A stretch of DNA of 64,000 nt from Blastocatellia bacterium. Its GTDB lineage: Bacteria > Acidobacteriota > Blastocatellia > Pyrinomonadales > Pyrinomonadaceae. Every line of letters starts with the position of its first letter. The stretch's first letter is position 1. The notes beneath the pieces are model-generated. The model saw only the letters and a list, made by a program, of their open reading frames with translations, did no database searches and was not told the origin of the DNA. Shown here piece by piece: positions 1-9,400 of this stretch. Where the stretch lies: contig PMSM01000003.1 in assembly GCA_003168335.1 (NCBI GenBank), positions 310,001 to 374,000 on the forward strand, given 5' to 3'. The position numbers and the translations under genes were made by a program.

Positions 1-6
1 GCCCTT

Positions 7-26
7 GCTGACGCGCGGGCTTCTGA
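7..26. repeat. Dispersed 20-bp repeat, copy A
   Basis: GCTGACGCGCGGGCTTCTGA here is identical, in the same orientation, to positions 3528-3547, where it lies inside the penicillin-binding protein gene. The flanks (CCTT before, CACC or GACAC and GGTTT after) are also similar. The first 150 bases of the window hold nothing else I can name. Any gene cut by the window edge is not recognisable. Confidence 0.6.
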
Positions 27-150
27 CACCTGGTTTGAAAAAGCGGCATGTCCGCAGCCCAACCGTCAGGGAGGGCTTCATAGAAATTTTACCGCCGGCA
101 AGGTAGAATCCCGGGCAATCAAACACGGATGAGTTTCATCGAAAAGCGAA

Positions 151-717
151 ATGAAAACTAAACTAATACATCGAGCTTTTATGGTCGCGTTGCTGGGTTT
201 CCTGGTACCTATTCCAGCAAACTTCCGGGCAGCGTCCGCACCTGCACTGCCGCCCGATCCAAACATCGGCGTCAACGGCTACTACGCGAGCGACAAAGCA
301 CAGCGCGGACGCACCGTACAGGCGGCAATCGTGATGGACATTCCGTCCGGCTATCACGTTAATGGCAACCGGCCGCTGGGCAAGTATGCGATTCCGACAA
401 CCTTGAAGATCGAAGCGCCGCGCGGCATCACGGTTGGTGCAGTGACCTATCCGCGGGCGATCGTGCGCAAGCTCAAAGCCGGAAACAACGAGCCGCTGGC
501 GGTCTACGAAGGTCGCGCGATTCTGCGCTTCAACGTGACCGTGCCGGCTAACTATCAGGGCGGCGAGATAGTTCTGAAGGCGCGCTTACGTTATCAAAGT
601 TGTAACGATGAAGTTTGTTTTCCGCCGAAGAACCAGGACGTGGACCTGGGCATCGGCGTCGTCGGTACAAACGATCGGGTGCAGCGAGCTAACGGCTGGG
701 TCTTTGGCGGCCGTTAG
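151..717 (+). CDS. Secreted DsbD N-terminal-domain (DsbD-alpha-like) protein
   Basis: 188 aa with an N-terminal signal peptide (about residues 1-29, hydrophobic FMVALLGFLVPIPA). The rest matches the immunoglobulin-like N-terminal domain of thiol:disulfide interchange protein DsbD. The signature CNDEVCFPP (C151 and C156) corresponds to the redox cysteine pair of that domain (CxxxxxCYPP in E. coli). The membrane and thioredoxin domains of full DsbD are absent, so this is a stand-alone periplasmic domain. In the family it accepts electrons from a membrane reductase and passes them to periplasmic thiol partners; here the partner is not in the window. No clear Shine-Dalgarno precedes the ATG, but the signal peptide starts well from it. 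It ends next to a palindromic element and is convergent with pgeF. Confidence 0.8.
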   Translation: MKTKLIHRAFMVALLGFLVPIPANFRAASAPALPPDPNIGVNGYYASDKAQRGRTVQAAIVMDIPSGYHVNGNRPLGKYAIPTTLKIEAPRGITVGAVTYPRAIVRKLKAGNNEPLAVYEGRAILRFNVTVPANYQGGEIVLKARLRYQSCNDEVCFPPKNQDVDLGIGVVGTNDRVQRANGWVFGGR

Positions 718-730
718 TGGAGCGCGGGCA

Positions 731-802
731 TCCTGCCTGCTTGTTTCGCGATAGCGAGTGGGCACGACAGCCGACACGGATGTCGGCGAACCGCAGGCAG
801 GA
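731..802. repeat. Palindromic element between convergent genes
   Basis: Perfect 10-bp arms TCCTGCCTGC (731-740) and GCAGGCAGGA (793-802) enclose a smaller hairpin CCGACA-CGGA-TGTCGG (771-786). It fills the gap between the DsbD-like gene and pgeF. It could fold in both transcripts, but there is no T tract, so it looks like a repeat rather than a classical terminator. Confidence 0.6.
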
Positions 803-826
803 ACCTTCGGCTCCGTGAAGCCGCAT

Positions 827-1699
827 TCAACTGCGGCCAATGACCGACATCAATCGACCGACGCGGCCGTGAAGCTGTTTTTCGCGACGATAGGAAAAGA
901 AAAGATCGTTGCGATCCATCGTGCACAGCGGCGCAATGTGTACGCGCTCAGGTGAAACACCCACAGCGATGAGCTGATCACGATTGGCTGTTTGCAAATC
1001 AATTCGCGCGTGGCCGTCGCGTGTCGGCGTGAAAAGATGATCTGATTGTGGAAAGAGTTCTTTGAACCGGTCAATCACGTCGCGGCCGACTTCATAGCAG
1101 CAGTTGTTCGCCGCCGGCCCGATGGCGGCACGCAGATCTTCATGGCGCGAACCGTATTCTGTTTCCAGACGTTCGATTGCGCGCATGACGATCGACGTCG
1201 AAGTCCCGCGCCAGCCCGCGTGCACGGCGGCGAAGGCCCCGGTTTTGGGATCCGCAATCAGCACGGGCACGCAGTCCGCGGTCTTGACCGCCAAAAGGAT
1301 TTTCGGAGTGTTGCTGACGAGCGCGTCACAGTATTGGTCGTCGCCAAGCACGCCGGGCTTTGTTTGCGCTTCCTGCTGATTATGAACGGTGCGCACGTCG
1401 GCGCTGTGGATTTGCCAGCAGCCCGTGAGCGTCCAATCGCCGTCGAAGAGCTTGAGAAAACGACGACGGTTTTCGTGAATATTTTCCGCGGCGTCTTCGT
1501 TAAAGCCGGCCAGGTTGAGCGAACCGTTGGGCATGGGACTGACGCCGCCCAGCCGAGTGGAAAAAGCATTGGTGAACCCGGCCTGTTCCAATGGCGCGCA
1601 AACCAGAGCGCGGACGCCGTCACGTTCGCGCCAGTAGAAGCCGGCATTTTGGAGTGCGGCGACCTGTCGCCGCTTTAGTTCATCTTCTTCTATGATCAT
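827..1699 (-). CDS. pgeF: Peptidoglycan editing factor PgeF (YfiH/DUF152, multicopper-oxidase-fold)
   Basis: About 290 aa from the chosen ATG at 1699. Family signatures are FSTRLGGVS followed by GSLNLAG, VKTADCVPVLI, AAVHAGWRGT and NCCYEVG; the His and Cys residues in these motifs form the zinc/copper site of the YfiH fold. Known members hydrolyse mis-incorporated L-Ser from UDP-MurNAc-peptides or have purine nucleoside phosphorylase/laccase-like activity. An in-frame ATG exists upstream at 1783, but it would run deep into acpS and adds residues unlike the family. The start at 1699 gives MIIEEDELKRR. This ATG lies in the palindrome ATGATCAT, which also contains the acpS start on the other strand. 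No good Shine-Dalgarno is visible. Confidence 0.85.
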   Translation of the reverse strand: MIIEEDELKRRQVAALQNAGFYWRERDGVRALVCAPLEQAGFTNAFSTRLGGVSPMPNGSLNLAGFNEDAAENIHENRRRFLKLFDGDWTLTGCWQIHSADVRTVHNQQEAQTKPGVLGDDQYCDALVSNTPKILLAVKTADCVPVLIADPKTGAFAAVHAGWRGTSTSIVMRAIERLETEYGSRHEDLRAAIGPAANNCCYEVGRDVIDRFKELFPQSDHLFTPTRDGHARIDLQTANRDQLIAVGVSPERVHIAPLCTMDRNDLFFSYRREKQLHGRVGRLMSVIGRS

Positions 1700-2072
1700 C
1701 TCAATCGGCATAGACATTATCGAAGTTCGCCGCGTGCGGGAAACCATCGCGCGCACGCCGCGCTTCGCTGAACGCGTGTTCACTGAAGCGGAACGCGCCT
1801 ACTGTGAATCGCGCGGCGCGGTGGCCGCCCAACATTATGCCGCGCGCTTCGCGGCAAAAGAAGCGGCGCTGAAGGCCCTGCAAACCGGCTGGAGCGGAGG
1901 CCTCGGGTGGCAGGACGTGGAAGTGTCGGCCAAAGCATCAGGCGCGCCGGTGATTTCGTTTCACGGACGCGCGCGCGAACTCTACGAACAAACAGGCGCA
2001 ACGAGTGCGCATATTTCCATCGCCCACACGACTGAGCATGCAATTGCCGAAGTAATTTTGGAGAAGAATTGA
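1692..2072 (+). CDS. acpS: Holo-[acyl-carrier-protein] synthase
   Basis: 126 aa, the normal AcpS length. The start MIISIGIDIIEVRRV aligns with family N-termini and includes the Mg-binding Asp (D8). The second signature FAAKEAALKAL (E57) is also present. The enzyme transfers 4'-phosphopantetheine from CoA to ACP serine in the cytoplasm and is needed for fatty-acid synthesis. It is divergent from pgeF, with 8 bp of overlapping coding sequence at the start codons. A large perfect inverted repeat follows the stop codon. Confidence 0.93.
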   Translation: MIISIGIDIIEVRRVRETIARTPRFAERVFTEAERAYCESRGAVAAQHYAARFAAKEAALKALQTGWSGGLGWQDVEVSAKASGAPVISFHGRARELYEQTGATSAHISIAHTTEHAIAEVILEKN

Positions 2073-2106
2073 TTTCGTCCCAAGAGATTGCCGGCCAGGT
2101 GGGTGA

Positions 2107-2203
2107 GGTCAGTACCGGGAGCGGTAGCGACCGGGCCTTACCCTGCCGATCTCGAGCCTGGTGGAGTGTTGAGACCCGGTCGCTACCGCTCCCGGTACTG
2201 ACC
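2107..2203. repeat. Perfect 29-bp inverted repeat between convergent genes
   Basis: Positions 2107-2135 (starting GGTCAGTACCGGGAGCGGTA) and 2175-2203 are exact reverse complements over 29 bases, separated by 39 bases. The element lies between the acpS stop and the end of the oppositely oriented PBP gene. It has no T tract. The length and perfection fit a dispersed palindromic repeat, which may incidentally stop or protect both transcripts. Confidence 0.8.
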
Positions 2204-2215
2204 GTTGCCTGGACG

Positions 2216-4735
2216 CTATCGACCCGCCACTCTGATCTCATTGACCAAAACTTTTCTTCCGTGCTTATCAGTATCGACTCGCGTATCACGCAGCAGCGCA
2301 AATTCGCCCGATGAAACTTTCGGTCGATTCTTAGGCAAGCGCGGAGGTTCGGATTTGGTCATCGCGGGTACCTCGCCTGGCCCATTCGGAGCATCGTTCG
2401 GAAGCGCAAAATAAATACTGTGACGAAAACATTCGGAAGTAGGGGCCTGCGCGGTGGCGATCGCCACGAGTTCGTGTTGAGGACATTTGCCGGTGGCAAG
2501 CTCTTCCGTCTCCGGATCGATTTCGACAATCGACACCCCGTCCGGTTGCGCAAATGACTTGCCGCCCAGTTCAGGTCGCAAATCGACGACGTTCTTCATG
2601 AACTCAGTCCAAACCGGCAGCGCCGCCTCGGCTCCGGTTAAGCCAAGCTGTTTGTTGTCATCAAAGCCAATCCAAACCGCGCACACCAAATTCGGTGTGT
2701 AGCCCACGAACCAGCCATCGCGGGAAGTGCCGGTCTTTCCAGCCACTGCTGTTTTCGGTATTAGGCCGCGAGCAGCGCGCGCTGTGCCATGATCGATCAC
2801 GCCTGCCAACATGTCAGTAATCACATATGCCGACGAGGGCTGAATGATTTGATTGTCTGGCGGCGTTCGATCTGATTGGGCGATAACGTTGGGTCGAATG
2901 CTCTTTCCGCCGTTGGCAAACGCAGCGTAGGCCGCGGCTATCTGTAAAGGAGTGACTTCGGTCGTTCCCAACGCCAGGGCCGGATACGGAACCGGACGCG
3001 GCAAACCGAATTTCTGCGCCGTGTTCGCCACGCGCGCCAGCCCGGTTTGCATCGCCACATCTACCGTTACGACGTTTAGCGATTTGATCAGGCCAGTGCG
3101 CATCGTCACGTCCTGCATCGAAAACCCGCCGCCATAGTTCGTGGGTCGATACTTGATTTTGCGATCGTAAGTGAATTCCTGCGGCGCGTCCTTGAACATT
3201 CTGAGCGGCGACATGCCGCTTTCCAGCGCGGCCGCATAAACGAAGGGCTTGAAAACTGAACCGGGTTGGCGCTGCGCATCCGTGGCGCGATTCAGTTGTG
3301 ATTTGCCGTAGTCTCTGCCGCCAACCATGGCCAACACATCGCCGGTCTTCGGATCGAGCGCCACCAGCGCAGCCTGCGGCGTCAGCCCGCGCGATTTATA
3401 AACCCCATCGAGGTGATCGAGTTGGCGTTGGATCGCCTGGGCGGCCAGCCGCTGCAAATCGAGATCGATCGTGGTGATGGTGGGCGCCTCGACATCTTTC
3501 TCAGCCGGAGTCTCAGTCTGGGCCTTCGCTGACGCGCGGGCTTCTGAGACACGGTTTACATAATCAATGAAGTAAGGCGCTACCGACTCCCGGGCCGGAT
3601 CAAAATCCGCGATCGTCAAAAGCTCCTGCGCCGCCGCTCCAGCTTGATCCAAAGGAATGAACCCGTCACGCACCATTGTGCCCAGCACGGTGTTGCGCCG
3701 CGCGCGCGCCGCGTCGCTGTGACGAACCGGCGAATAGCGCGAAGGGCTCTGGATCATGCCGGCGATGGTAGCGGCCTCCGGCAGCGAAAGGTCCGGCAAC
3801 TCTTTTCCGAAAAAGATACGCGCTGCTTGATCGACGCCACGCACCGCGACCACGCCGCGCTGGCCCAGATAGATCTCGTTGCAATAAAGCGCGAAGATAT
3901 CTTCCTTCGACAGCCGCCGCTCCAGCGTGAACGCCAACATTGCTTCGGCGTACTTGCGACGCAAAGTGCGCTCAGGCGTCAGGTAAGTATTCTTGATGAG
4001 TTGCTGAGTAATTGTTGAGCCGCCCTGGCCCATGCGTTCGTCGCCGGCATTGCGCAGCAGCGCGCGGGCCACTCCGAAAATATCGAGGCCGTGATGATCA
4101 AAGAAGCGTCGATCCTCGATCGAAGTGATCGCCTGGACCAAAACCGGGGGAATGTCTTTGAAAGCAAGTTGGGCGCGCGCGCCGCTCTTCATTGACGCAT
4201 CATTCGTCAGTGATTCGGGCGCCAGGGTGAATGAATCCAGATCGATATCATCTCCCGTCAGCTCAGTGATGCGGCCCGCGGGATCAAGGGTCACTCGCAC
4301 AATTGAGGGGTAGCCGGCCATGTTGTTTGGACGGATTTCGACGGCAGCATCATTGACAGAAAAACTGCCATTCCAGACTTCGCTGGCGTCGTCGCTCTCG
4401 ATGTAACCCGCGCGGCGCAGGGCCGCGGCCAGGCCATCACGCGAAAGTTTCTGTCCCGCGCGCAGAGTTCGCGGGGCCGCGTAGATGCCGGCGCGGCTGG
4501 TGAGATACCCATGCGCCAGACGCGCGTCAACAATCTTTGCGTACGAGCGATACGAATGAATGAAGAAGGCGCTGAGTGAGATCAGCGCTAAGACCAGGGT
4601 CGCCAGCAAGACGCGAACTTTGCGTCTTTGCGCCTTTGCGAAAATATATCTCGCGCCAGGACGCAAAGGCGCAAAGGAAAACACAAATCTCAATCTTGCA
4701 GAGATTTTCATTAGAAACACGAGCCCGCCGAGCAA
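2216..4735 (-). CDS. Class A penicillin-binding protein (PBP1B-like bifunctional transglycosylase/transpeptidase)
   Basis: 839 aa as an open frame. One membrane anchor lies at about residues 42-60. Residues 75-165 (LTSRAGIYAAPRTLRAGQ and onward) resemble the UB2H domain of PBP1B. GT51 signatures follow: EDRRFFDHHG (catalytic E207), GGSTITQQLIKN and EIYLGQ. The transpeptidase has SVFK (S493, K496), SLN (552-554) and KTG (667-669). It polymerises and cross-links peptidoglycan at the outer face of the inner membrane. The start is uncertain: ATG at 4711 (MKISARLRF) is as likely as 4735, and the cytoplasmic leader up to about residue 40 is encoded by a palindromic repeat. A second repeat encodes about residues 395-406 in the linker between the two catalytic domains. 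Confidence 0.92.
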   Translation of the reverse strand: MLGGLVFLMKISARLRFVFSFAPLRPGARYIFAKAQRRKVRVLLATLVLALISLSAFFIHSYRSYAKIVDARLAHGYLTSRAGIYAAPRTLRAGQKLSRDGLAAALRRAGYIESDDASEVWNGSFSVNDAAVEIRPNNMAGYPSIVRVTLDPAGRITELTGDDIDLDSFTLAPESLTNDASMKSGARAQLAFKDIPPVLVQAITSIEDRRFFDHHGLDIFGVARALLRNAGDERMGQGGSTITQQLIKNTYLTPERTLRRKYAEAMLAFTLERRLSKEDIFALYCNEIYLGQRGVVAVRGVDQAARIFFGKELPDLSLPEAATIAGMIQSPSRYSPVRHSDAARARRNTVLGTMVRDGFIPLDQAGAAAQELLTIADFDPARESVAPYFIDYVNRVSEARASAKAQTETPAEKDVEAPTITTIDLDLQRLAAQAIQRQLDHLDGVYKSRGLTPQAALVALDPKTGDVLAMVGGRDYGKSQLNRATDAQRQPGSVFKPFVYAAALESGMSPLRMFKDAPQEFTYDRKIKYRPTNYGGGFSMQDVTMRTGLIKSLNVVTVDVAMQTGLARVANTAQKFGLPRPVPYPALALGTTEVTPLQIAAAYAAFANGGKSIRPNVIAQSDRTPPDNQIIQPSSAYVITDMLAGVIDHGTARAARGLIPKTAVAGKTGTSRDGWFVGYTPNLVCAVWIGFDDNKQLGLTGAEAALPVWTEFMKNVVDLRPELGGKSFAQPDGVSIVEIDPETEELATGKCPQHELVAIATAQAPTSECFRHSIYFALPNDAPNGPGEVPAMTKSEPPRLPKNRPKVSSGEFALLRDTRVDTDKHGRKVLVNEIRVAGR
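3528..3547. repeat. Dispersed 20-bp repeat, copy B, inside the PBP coding sequence
   Basis: Exact copy of the repeat at 7-26. On the coding strand it reads in frame as VSEARASA, in the non-conserved linker between the GT51 and transpeptidase domains. The reading frame is preserved through it. Confidence 0.6.
4626..4676. repeat. Palindromic repeat in the 5' end of the PBP gene
   Basis: Arms CTTTGCGCCTTTGCG (4626-4640) and CGCAAAGGCGCAAAG (4662-4676) are exact reverse complements, 15 bp with a 21-base spacer. Similar CGCAAAGGCGCAAAGG palindromes are familiar as dispersed repeats in several phyla (from memory). Here it encodes the basic cytoplasmic leader of the PBP, around RPGARYIFAKAQRRK. Confidence 0.65.
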
Positions 4736-4805
4736 TCGATCTATTCAATCCGTTAGCTGTATAAAACGGCGAATGGAGGCTGAATTCCGAGAGGTTGTTT
4801 GCGGT

Positions 4806-5636
4806 CTAAGCCGCACTGTTGAGCAGGAGAGTCTTCTGTTCGATCAGGTCTTTGATTTGATCGATTGATTCCAGGGCCGTCTCGTAACCGATTTTCAAAA
4901 ATTCTTCGGCCCGCCGCGTTTCGTCCCAGCGAATGTGGCCGACTTTGGGGGTGATAATGAGATCGGCTTTTTCCTTCTCCTGATCCGAGACGATGCGCTC
5001 AACCGCCACGAAGACTTGCGTCATGACTCCCAGAGCCGTGCGCGGTCGATCCATGAACCTGGCGCCGTCGGCGCCGACGTCAACTGCGATTACGATGTCT
5101 GCGCCGAGGTCCCGGGTGTAGCTAATCGGAAGGTTCGCGACCAGTCCGCCATCAACCAGCAGCCTTCCTTCGCCGTCCCGCACCGGAACATAAAAAGCGG
5201 GTAGACAATTGCTGGCGCGGATGGCAATGGTCAGGTCACCCTGGGCGCGGAAAACGACTGCCGTGCCGGTTTGCAGATCGGTAGCCAGTGCGGCAAAAGG
5301 GATCCGCAGTTCTTCGAAGCGAGTAACCGGAAGGCTGTTGCGCAGAAATTTTTCCATCGGCGCGTTGGACTGCAAGCCCAGGCGCGAGAATGAGAATCGA
5401 CTGATGTGGCGCCAACGAAACTTTCGGGCCATCGCTTCGAGCTGCGCAATCGAAAGCCCCGCGGCGTAAGCCCCGCCGATCAGAGCGCCTGCCGATGCTC
5501 CCGCTATGGCGTCGATCGGAATTGCGTTTTCTTCCAGCGCGCGCAACACGCCGACATGCGCAATGCCGCGCGCCGCTCCACCGGAGAGCGCCAGGCCGAT
5601 GCGGGGACGGTTGGATTTCGGCGGGGCGTGGTTCAT
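4806..5636 (-). CDS. Patatin-like phospholipase (RssA/NTE family)
   Basis: 276 aa from ATG 5636 (MNHAPPKSNRPRIG). The patatin elements are all present: the glycine-rich oxyanion loop LSGGAARGIAHVG, the nucleophile elbow GASAG (S48) and the catalytic-dyad motif DGGLVANLP (D162). There is no signal peptide, so it is a cytoplasmic or membrane-associated serine acyl hydrolase; its substrate cannot be read from sequence. A longer frame begins with TTG at 5657, but that part comes from a small inverted repeat, so I prefer 5636. The gene sits just downstream of the SurA-like gene on the same strand. Confidence 0.88.
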   Translation of the reverse strand: MNHAPPKSNRPRIGLALSGGAARGIAHVGVLRALEENAIPIDAIAGASAGALIGGAYAAGLSIAQLEAMARKFRWRHISRFSFSRLGLQSNAPMEKFLRNSLPVTRFEELRIPFAALATDLQTGTAVVFRAQGDLTIAIRASNCLPAFYVPVRDGEGRLLVDGGLVANLPISYTRDLGADIVIAVDVGADGARFMDRPRTALGVMTQVFVAVERIVSDQEKEKADLIITPKVGHIRWDETRRAEEFLKIGYETALESIDQIKDLIEQKTLLLNSAA

Positions 5637-5647
5637 GTAGGTCGGAG

Positions 5648-5678
5648 AATAGGTCAAACAGGTCCCATAGGACCTATT
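5648..5678. repeat. Short inverted repeat upstream of the patatin gene
   Basis: AATAGGTC (5648-5655) pairs with GACCTATT (5671-5678) around GGTCCCATAG. It fills the gap between the SurA-like gene and the patatin gene. Confidence 0.45.
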
Positions 5679-5698
5679 TCAGCAACTGACGACTGATA

Positions 5699-6445
5699 CT
5701 AGACAGGATTGATGATCACAATCTCCGTCCCCGGTTGTTCTCGCAGGCTGTCGACGAAGGTATCAATTTCTGACGCGATTTTTTCATCGATCAGTTCCTG
5801 TTCGATCTGGCTGTGGGCCTGGTCGAGAGTGGGAACGATACGGCCGCTGTTGCGCAGCCGCGCATACTCCTGATTATACCGGTCGGTGATTTCCTTCGAG
5901 CTAATCAGCACGAAAGCGCGAAAGCGAAAATCGAGATATTTCTCCTCCGTTACCCGGTCACGCAGAATCGCGTCCAATTGATCGCTGGTGAGGCCCACGC
6001 GAATCATGCGCTCCTCCAACCTGGTCCGAGATCCAAACGCCTGTGCCAGTTCGTCGCGCTTTTTCTTCACCGCGTCTTCGAACTCCTGTCGCGCTTGATC
6101 AGTGTCGGCAATCGGCAGCTTTCGTGCTTCCTGGAGGATCAGGAGCTGATCTTCCAAGAGGCGCAGCGCATGATTGAGGTCTGCTGAACCCGGTCTTTCA
6201 CTAAACAGGCGGTTCGGTTCCAGCGCCAGTTGCCACGCGAGATCTGAATAAGTGATCAAGTCAGGAGTCGCGCGCGAGCCATTGGTAACGCTGGCGACCA
6301 TCTTGTCGGCCACTGTCTGGGCGCGCGCGCTGGAAGGCAGAAGGCAGAACGCAGTAAGCAGGAGGCAGACGGCAGGAGGCAGACGGCAGAAGGCGGACTG
6401 CAGGAAACTTCGACCGAATGTGTGTTCGTTCGTGATCTTGTTCAT
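5699..6445 (-). CDS. Secreted SurA-like periplasmic protein (chaperone domain without PPIase)
   Basis: 248 aa. A signal peptide ends at about residue 42 (SSARAQ). The mature part is mostly charged helix with the pattern of SurA/PpiD N-terminal chaperone domains: an early segment on a helix that selects oxidation of 'LITYSDL', then LRLLEDQLLILQEARKLPI, RLEERMIRVGLTSDQLDAILRDRV and EITDRYNQEY. No parvulin PPIase domain follows. It is directly downstream of the Omp85 gene on the same strand, which fits a role in outer-membrane protein transit. A GAGGGG Shine-Dalgarno precedes ATG 6445. The signal peptide (RLPPAVCLLLTAFCLLPSS) is encoded by a GGCAGNA heptanucleotide repeat array. Family assignment rests on pattern only. 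Confidence 0.7.
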   Translation of the reverse strand: MNKITNEHTFGRSFLQSAFCRLPPAVCLLLTAFCLLPSSARAQTVADKMVASVTNGSRATPDLITYSDLAWQLALEPNRLFSERPGSADLNHALRLLEDQLLILQEARKLPIADTDQARQEFEDAVKKKRDELAQAFGSRTRLEERMIRVGLTSDQLDAILRDRVTEEKYLDFRFRAFVLISSKEITDRYNQEYARLRNSGRIVPTLDQAHSQIEQELIDEKIASEIDTFVDSLREQPGTEIVIINPV

Positions 6446-6493
6446 CTTGCGCCCCTCTTCTGCTGCCGACTGCCTTCTGCCTCCTGCTTACTG
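6332..6493. repeat. Inverted heptanucleotide repeat arrays (GGCAGNA type)
   Basis: Positions 6332-6402 carry about ten imperfect 7-base units (GGCAGAA, GGCAGAC, GGAGGCAG). Positions 6460-6493 carry the complementary array (CTGCCTT, CTGCCTC, CTGCTTA). Together they form a long hairpin-capable element around the 5' end of the SurA-like gene. The first arm lies in its signal-peptide codons and the second in the gap after the Omp85 gene. Confidence 0.75.
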
Positions 6494-6497
6494 TTCT

Positions 6498-9400
6498 CTA
6501 GAATGTTTGCGTGAAACGAAACTGAATTTGCCCCTGGTGCAGCCGGTAGATCGCGGTTGATGGCGAATTCGTATTCAGGTTCTGCGGAATCAAAAACTGC
6601 GAAGGGTTCATCAGAAACCCGTAGTCAACAGCCAGCGCGCCGCCCAGTGGCGTCTTGACGCGAAAACCGAGGCCTACGGTGTGACTCCAACGCACGCGCA
6701 GATTCTGGGCGTTAACATCATCCACGAAATTCCCGGTGCGAGTGATTGGCTTGGGATGAAAAACATCGCTGAGGCTGCGAAAGACGTTGCCGCCATCGTA
6801 AAACGGCACGACCTGCAAGTCTCTGGTAACCGGTACCCGAGCTTCCAGGTTCATCACCACCATCGCATTGCCGCCAATCGGCACCGTGAAAGGATTCAGA
6901 CCAATCAGATTTCCCTTGCGGTCGCGAAACTGTCCCTGCGGGACGACGACCTGGCGCGGACCTGCTTCTTCATATCCAAACCCGCGCAGAGTGGTCGAGC
7001 CGCCTGAGAAGAAACGTTCGCTAATCGGCAGCAGAAGATCAAAATCGTCGATCTGATGATTGCCGTTAAGGTCGCGGGGATTGAACAAACTCGCCACCCC
7101 CACAGTCAGATTGCCGGCGAACACCGTGTCTCGAGCCCGGTGGACCTTGTAGTAAGTGTGATACGTCGACTCAAACCGCATCAGCGACGTGTTGCCCCCC
7201 AGCGCGCGCGCCGCCACGCGGAAATCCGCCGACAAAAACTGTCCGCGAGTCGCATCGGTCTGGTTGTAGCGACATACTTCGCCGGAGCGAATCGTTTCTT
7301 CATCTCCCGCCACGCTACCGGGAAGTCGCCGCTCACAACGCTGGCGCGTGTCAAAGACGAACGAGGCGCCGGGGCCCGAAAGCCGGACCACCTGATCAGG
7401 TTGCAAGATGGGCTGAAGCAAAAGACTCTCAATATTGCGCAAGCGCACGTCCTCGTAGTTGTAACGCAGGAAGAGCAGGCTGTGCGATTTCTGACTCAGA
7501 ACTCTCTGGGTCTCGATGCTGAACGTAAGCCGGTCGATCGTGGGCTGTCCTACTCGATTTCCCAACACGTCGATCGGATTTCCTTTGGCATCAAGCCGCT
7601 GCACGACGCCAAAGGTGCCGCGGTCAATCGTCGAGCGGAAGAAGCGCGTAATGGTGGAGTCCCGCAGGTACTGGGCTGAAAGTGCGAGCGGCGAAAACTG
7701 CTTCTTGCCATAGTGAAAATAGCGCGGGTCGAGAAATTCGAAGCGGATCAGTTGCCGACGTTGGCTGGCGCGTATCCGAATCGCGCCCTGGCGCAGCTTG
7801 TTCATGTAGTCGACGTTGGTCAACTCCACCAGACCACCGGCTCCGGTGTCGGTTGAATAACCGCCGCCGTACTCGACTACCCGGGGGCGCTTTTCCTCGA
7901 CGTCGATGATCACATCGTACTTTTTGGCGCCGCCCGGCGCGTCGCCGGCGGGTTGCTGGCTTATCAACACCTGGCGAAACGCATCGGTGACGTAAAGCGC
8001 GCGTTCGGCCTCAGTGATGCGATCCGCGCGCAGGATGTCACCCGGAGACAAGGGAATCGCGCGAATGATTGCGTCGCGTTTCGATTGTTGCACCGCAGCG
8101 CTGCCGGTCACGCCGTTGATGATGAGCTCGTTGACTATCGCCTTGGCGCCTTCTTTGGTTACGGTAAAGACGACTCGCACCTGCCCATCATCGCCCTGCT
8201 GCGGCAGATCATCGACTGAAGGCTGCACTTCCGCTTCGATATAACCTTCGCGCGCGTAAAGATTGAGCAGTTGGTCATTGTCAGCACGCACCTGGGCGGG
8301 CGAGTAAGGCGCGCCCTTAATCGTGGTGATCTCTTTCCGGAGCTGATCTTCTGAAAATGCTTTTTCGCCGCGTATTTCAATTTTGGCCACGCGCGTCAGC
8401 GCCCCTTCTTCGACATTGAAAGTAATGATCACGCCTTCCTGATTGACAGTGACAGCCTGACGCACGGTCGCCTGCGCGTTACGATAGCCGAGTTCCTGCA
8501 TGTGGGCTTTGATCGTCCGGCGATCTTCTTCGAGCATTGCGTTGCTGGTTAACCCACGCCCGTAGCCGCCGAGAAAAGGAATGAATCCGACGGGGCTGGC
8601 CTGCTGCGACTTCAATTCGGGCTGCACGTCAGCGAACGTCAGTTTGTTGGTGCCGGTAATCCGTATCTCGGTCAGTGGCAAACGGCGTTTTAGATCGACG
8701 TCATAGACGATCTTGACCGTGTGATCGTTGAGCTCCGCCAAATTCAGATTTTGGCAGGTTTCTTCAGTGCCGTTTTCGACGGTGCCCGCCGTCGGGGGTA
8801 TGACGGTGCAGAGCGGAGTAACCACCGAGAAGAAATAACCCTGCTCCTGAAGTTTGTTGCGCACGCGGCGCGCGCCTTCCTGGAGTGCTGAATAATCAAT
8901 GTTTCCTTCGCGCTTGATAGGCAGCAACTGTTGTTGCTTCTTTTCGCTCAGATTGTAATTGGTAACTGACACTTCTACTTTCGGACCGAGCTTGCCCGTC
9001 AACGTAATGTTGATTTCGTTCTTTTGTGAATTGAATTCAAAGCGAGGCTCGTCGAACTGCGGAGCCATATAACCTTTGGCGATCAACGCCTGCTTAATTC
9101 GATTCAGATCATCAGCCAGCGTTTCCCGCGTGAACAGCGCGCCCGGCTGAAGCTTCAAAGTAGGACGGATCGCCTGCAAGTCAAAAGCCGGCGTGATCTC
9201 GGGGTTGAAGGTGCCCACGCGGGCAGGCTCGCCCGGCGTGATGTTGTAGACCACTCGGCGGCGGGTGCCCGTCGTGTCGGACGGATCGGGCTCCTCGGAG
9301 TGCTCGACCGTGGCGTTGTAGTAACCACGGTCGCGCAGGTAGGCTTGAATCTCGTCGGCGTTACGCTCGATTGCCTGCACTGAGAAGCGGCGCCCGGGTT

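Noticed and set aside
1046-1678. 210-aa open frame on the plus strand
   Set aside because: It is antisense to pgeF, whose motifs are clear, and its sequence has no family pattern. High GC makes long shadow frames common here.
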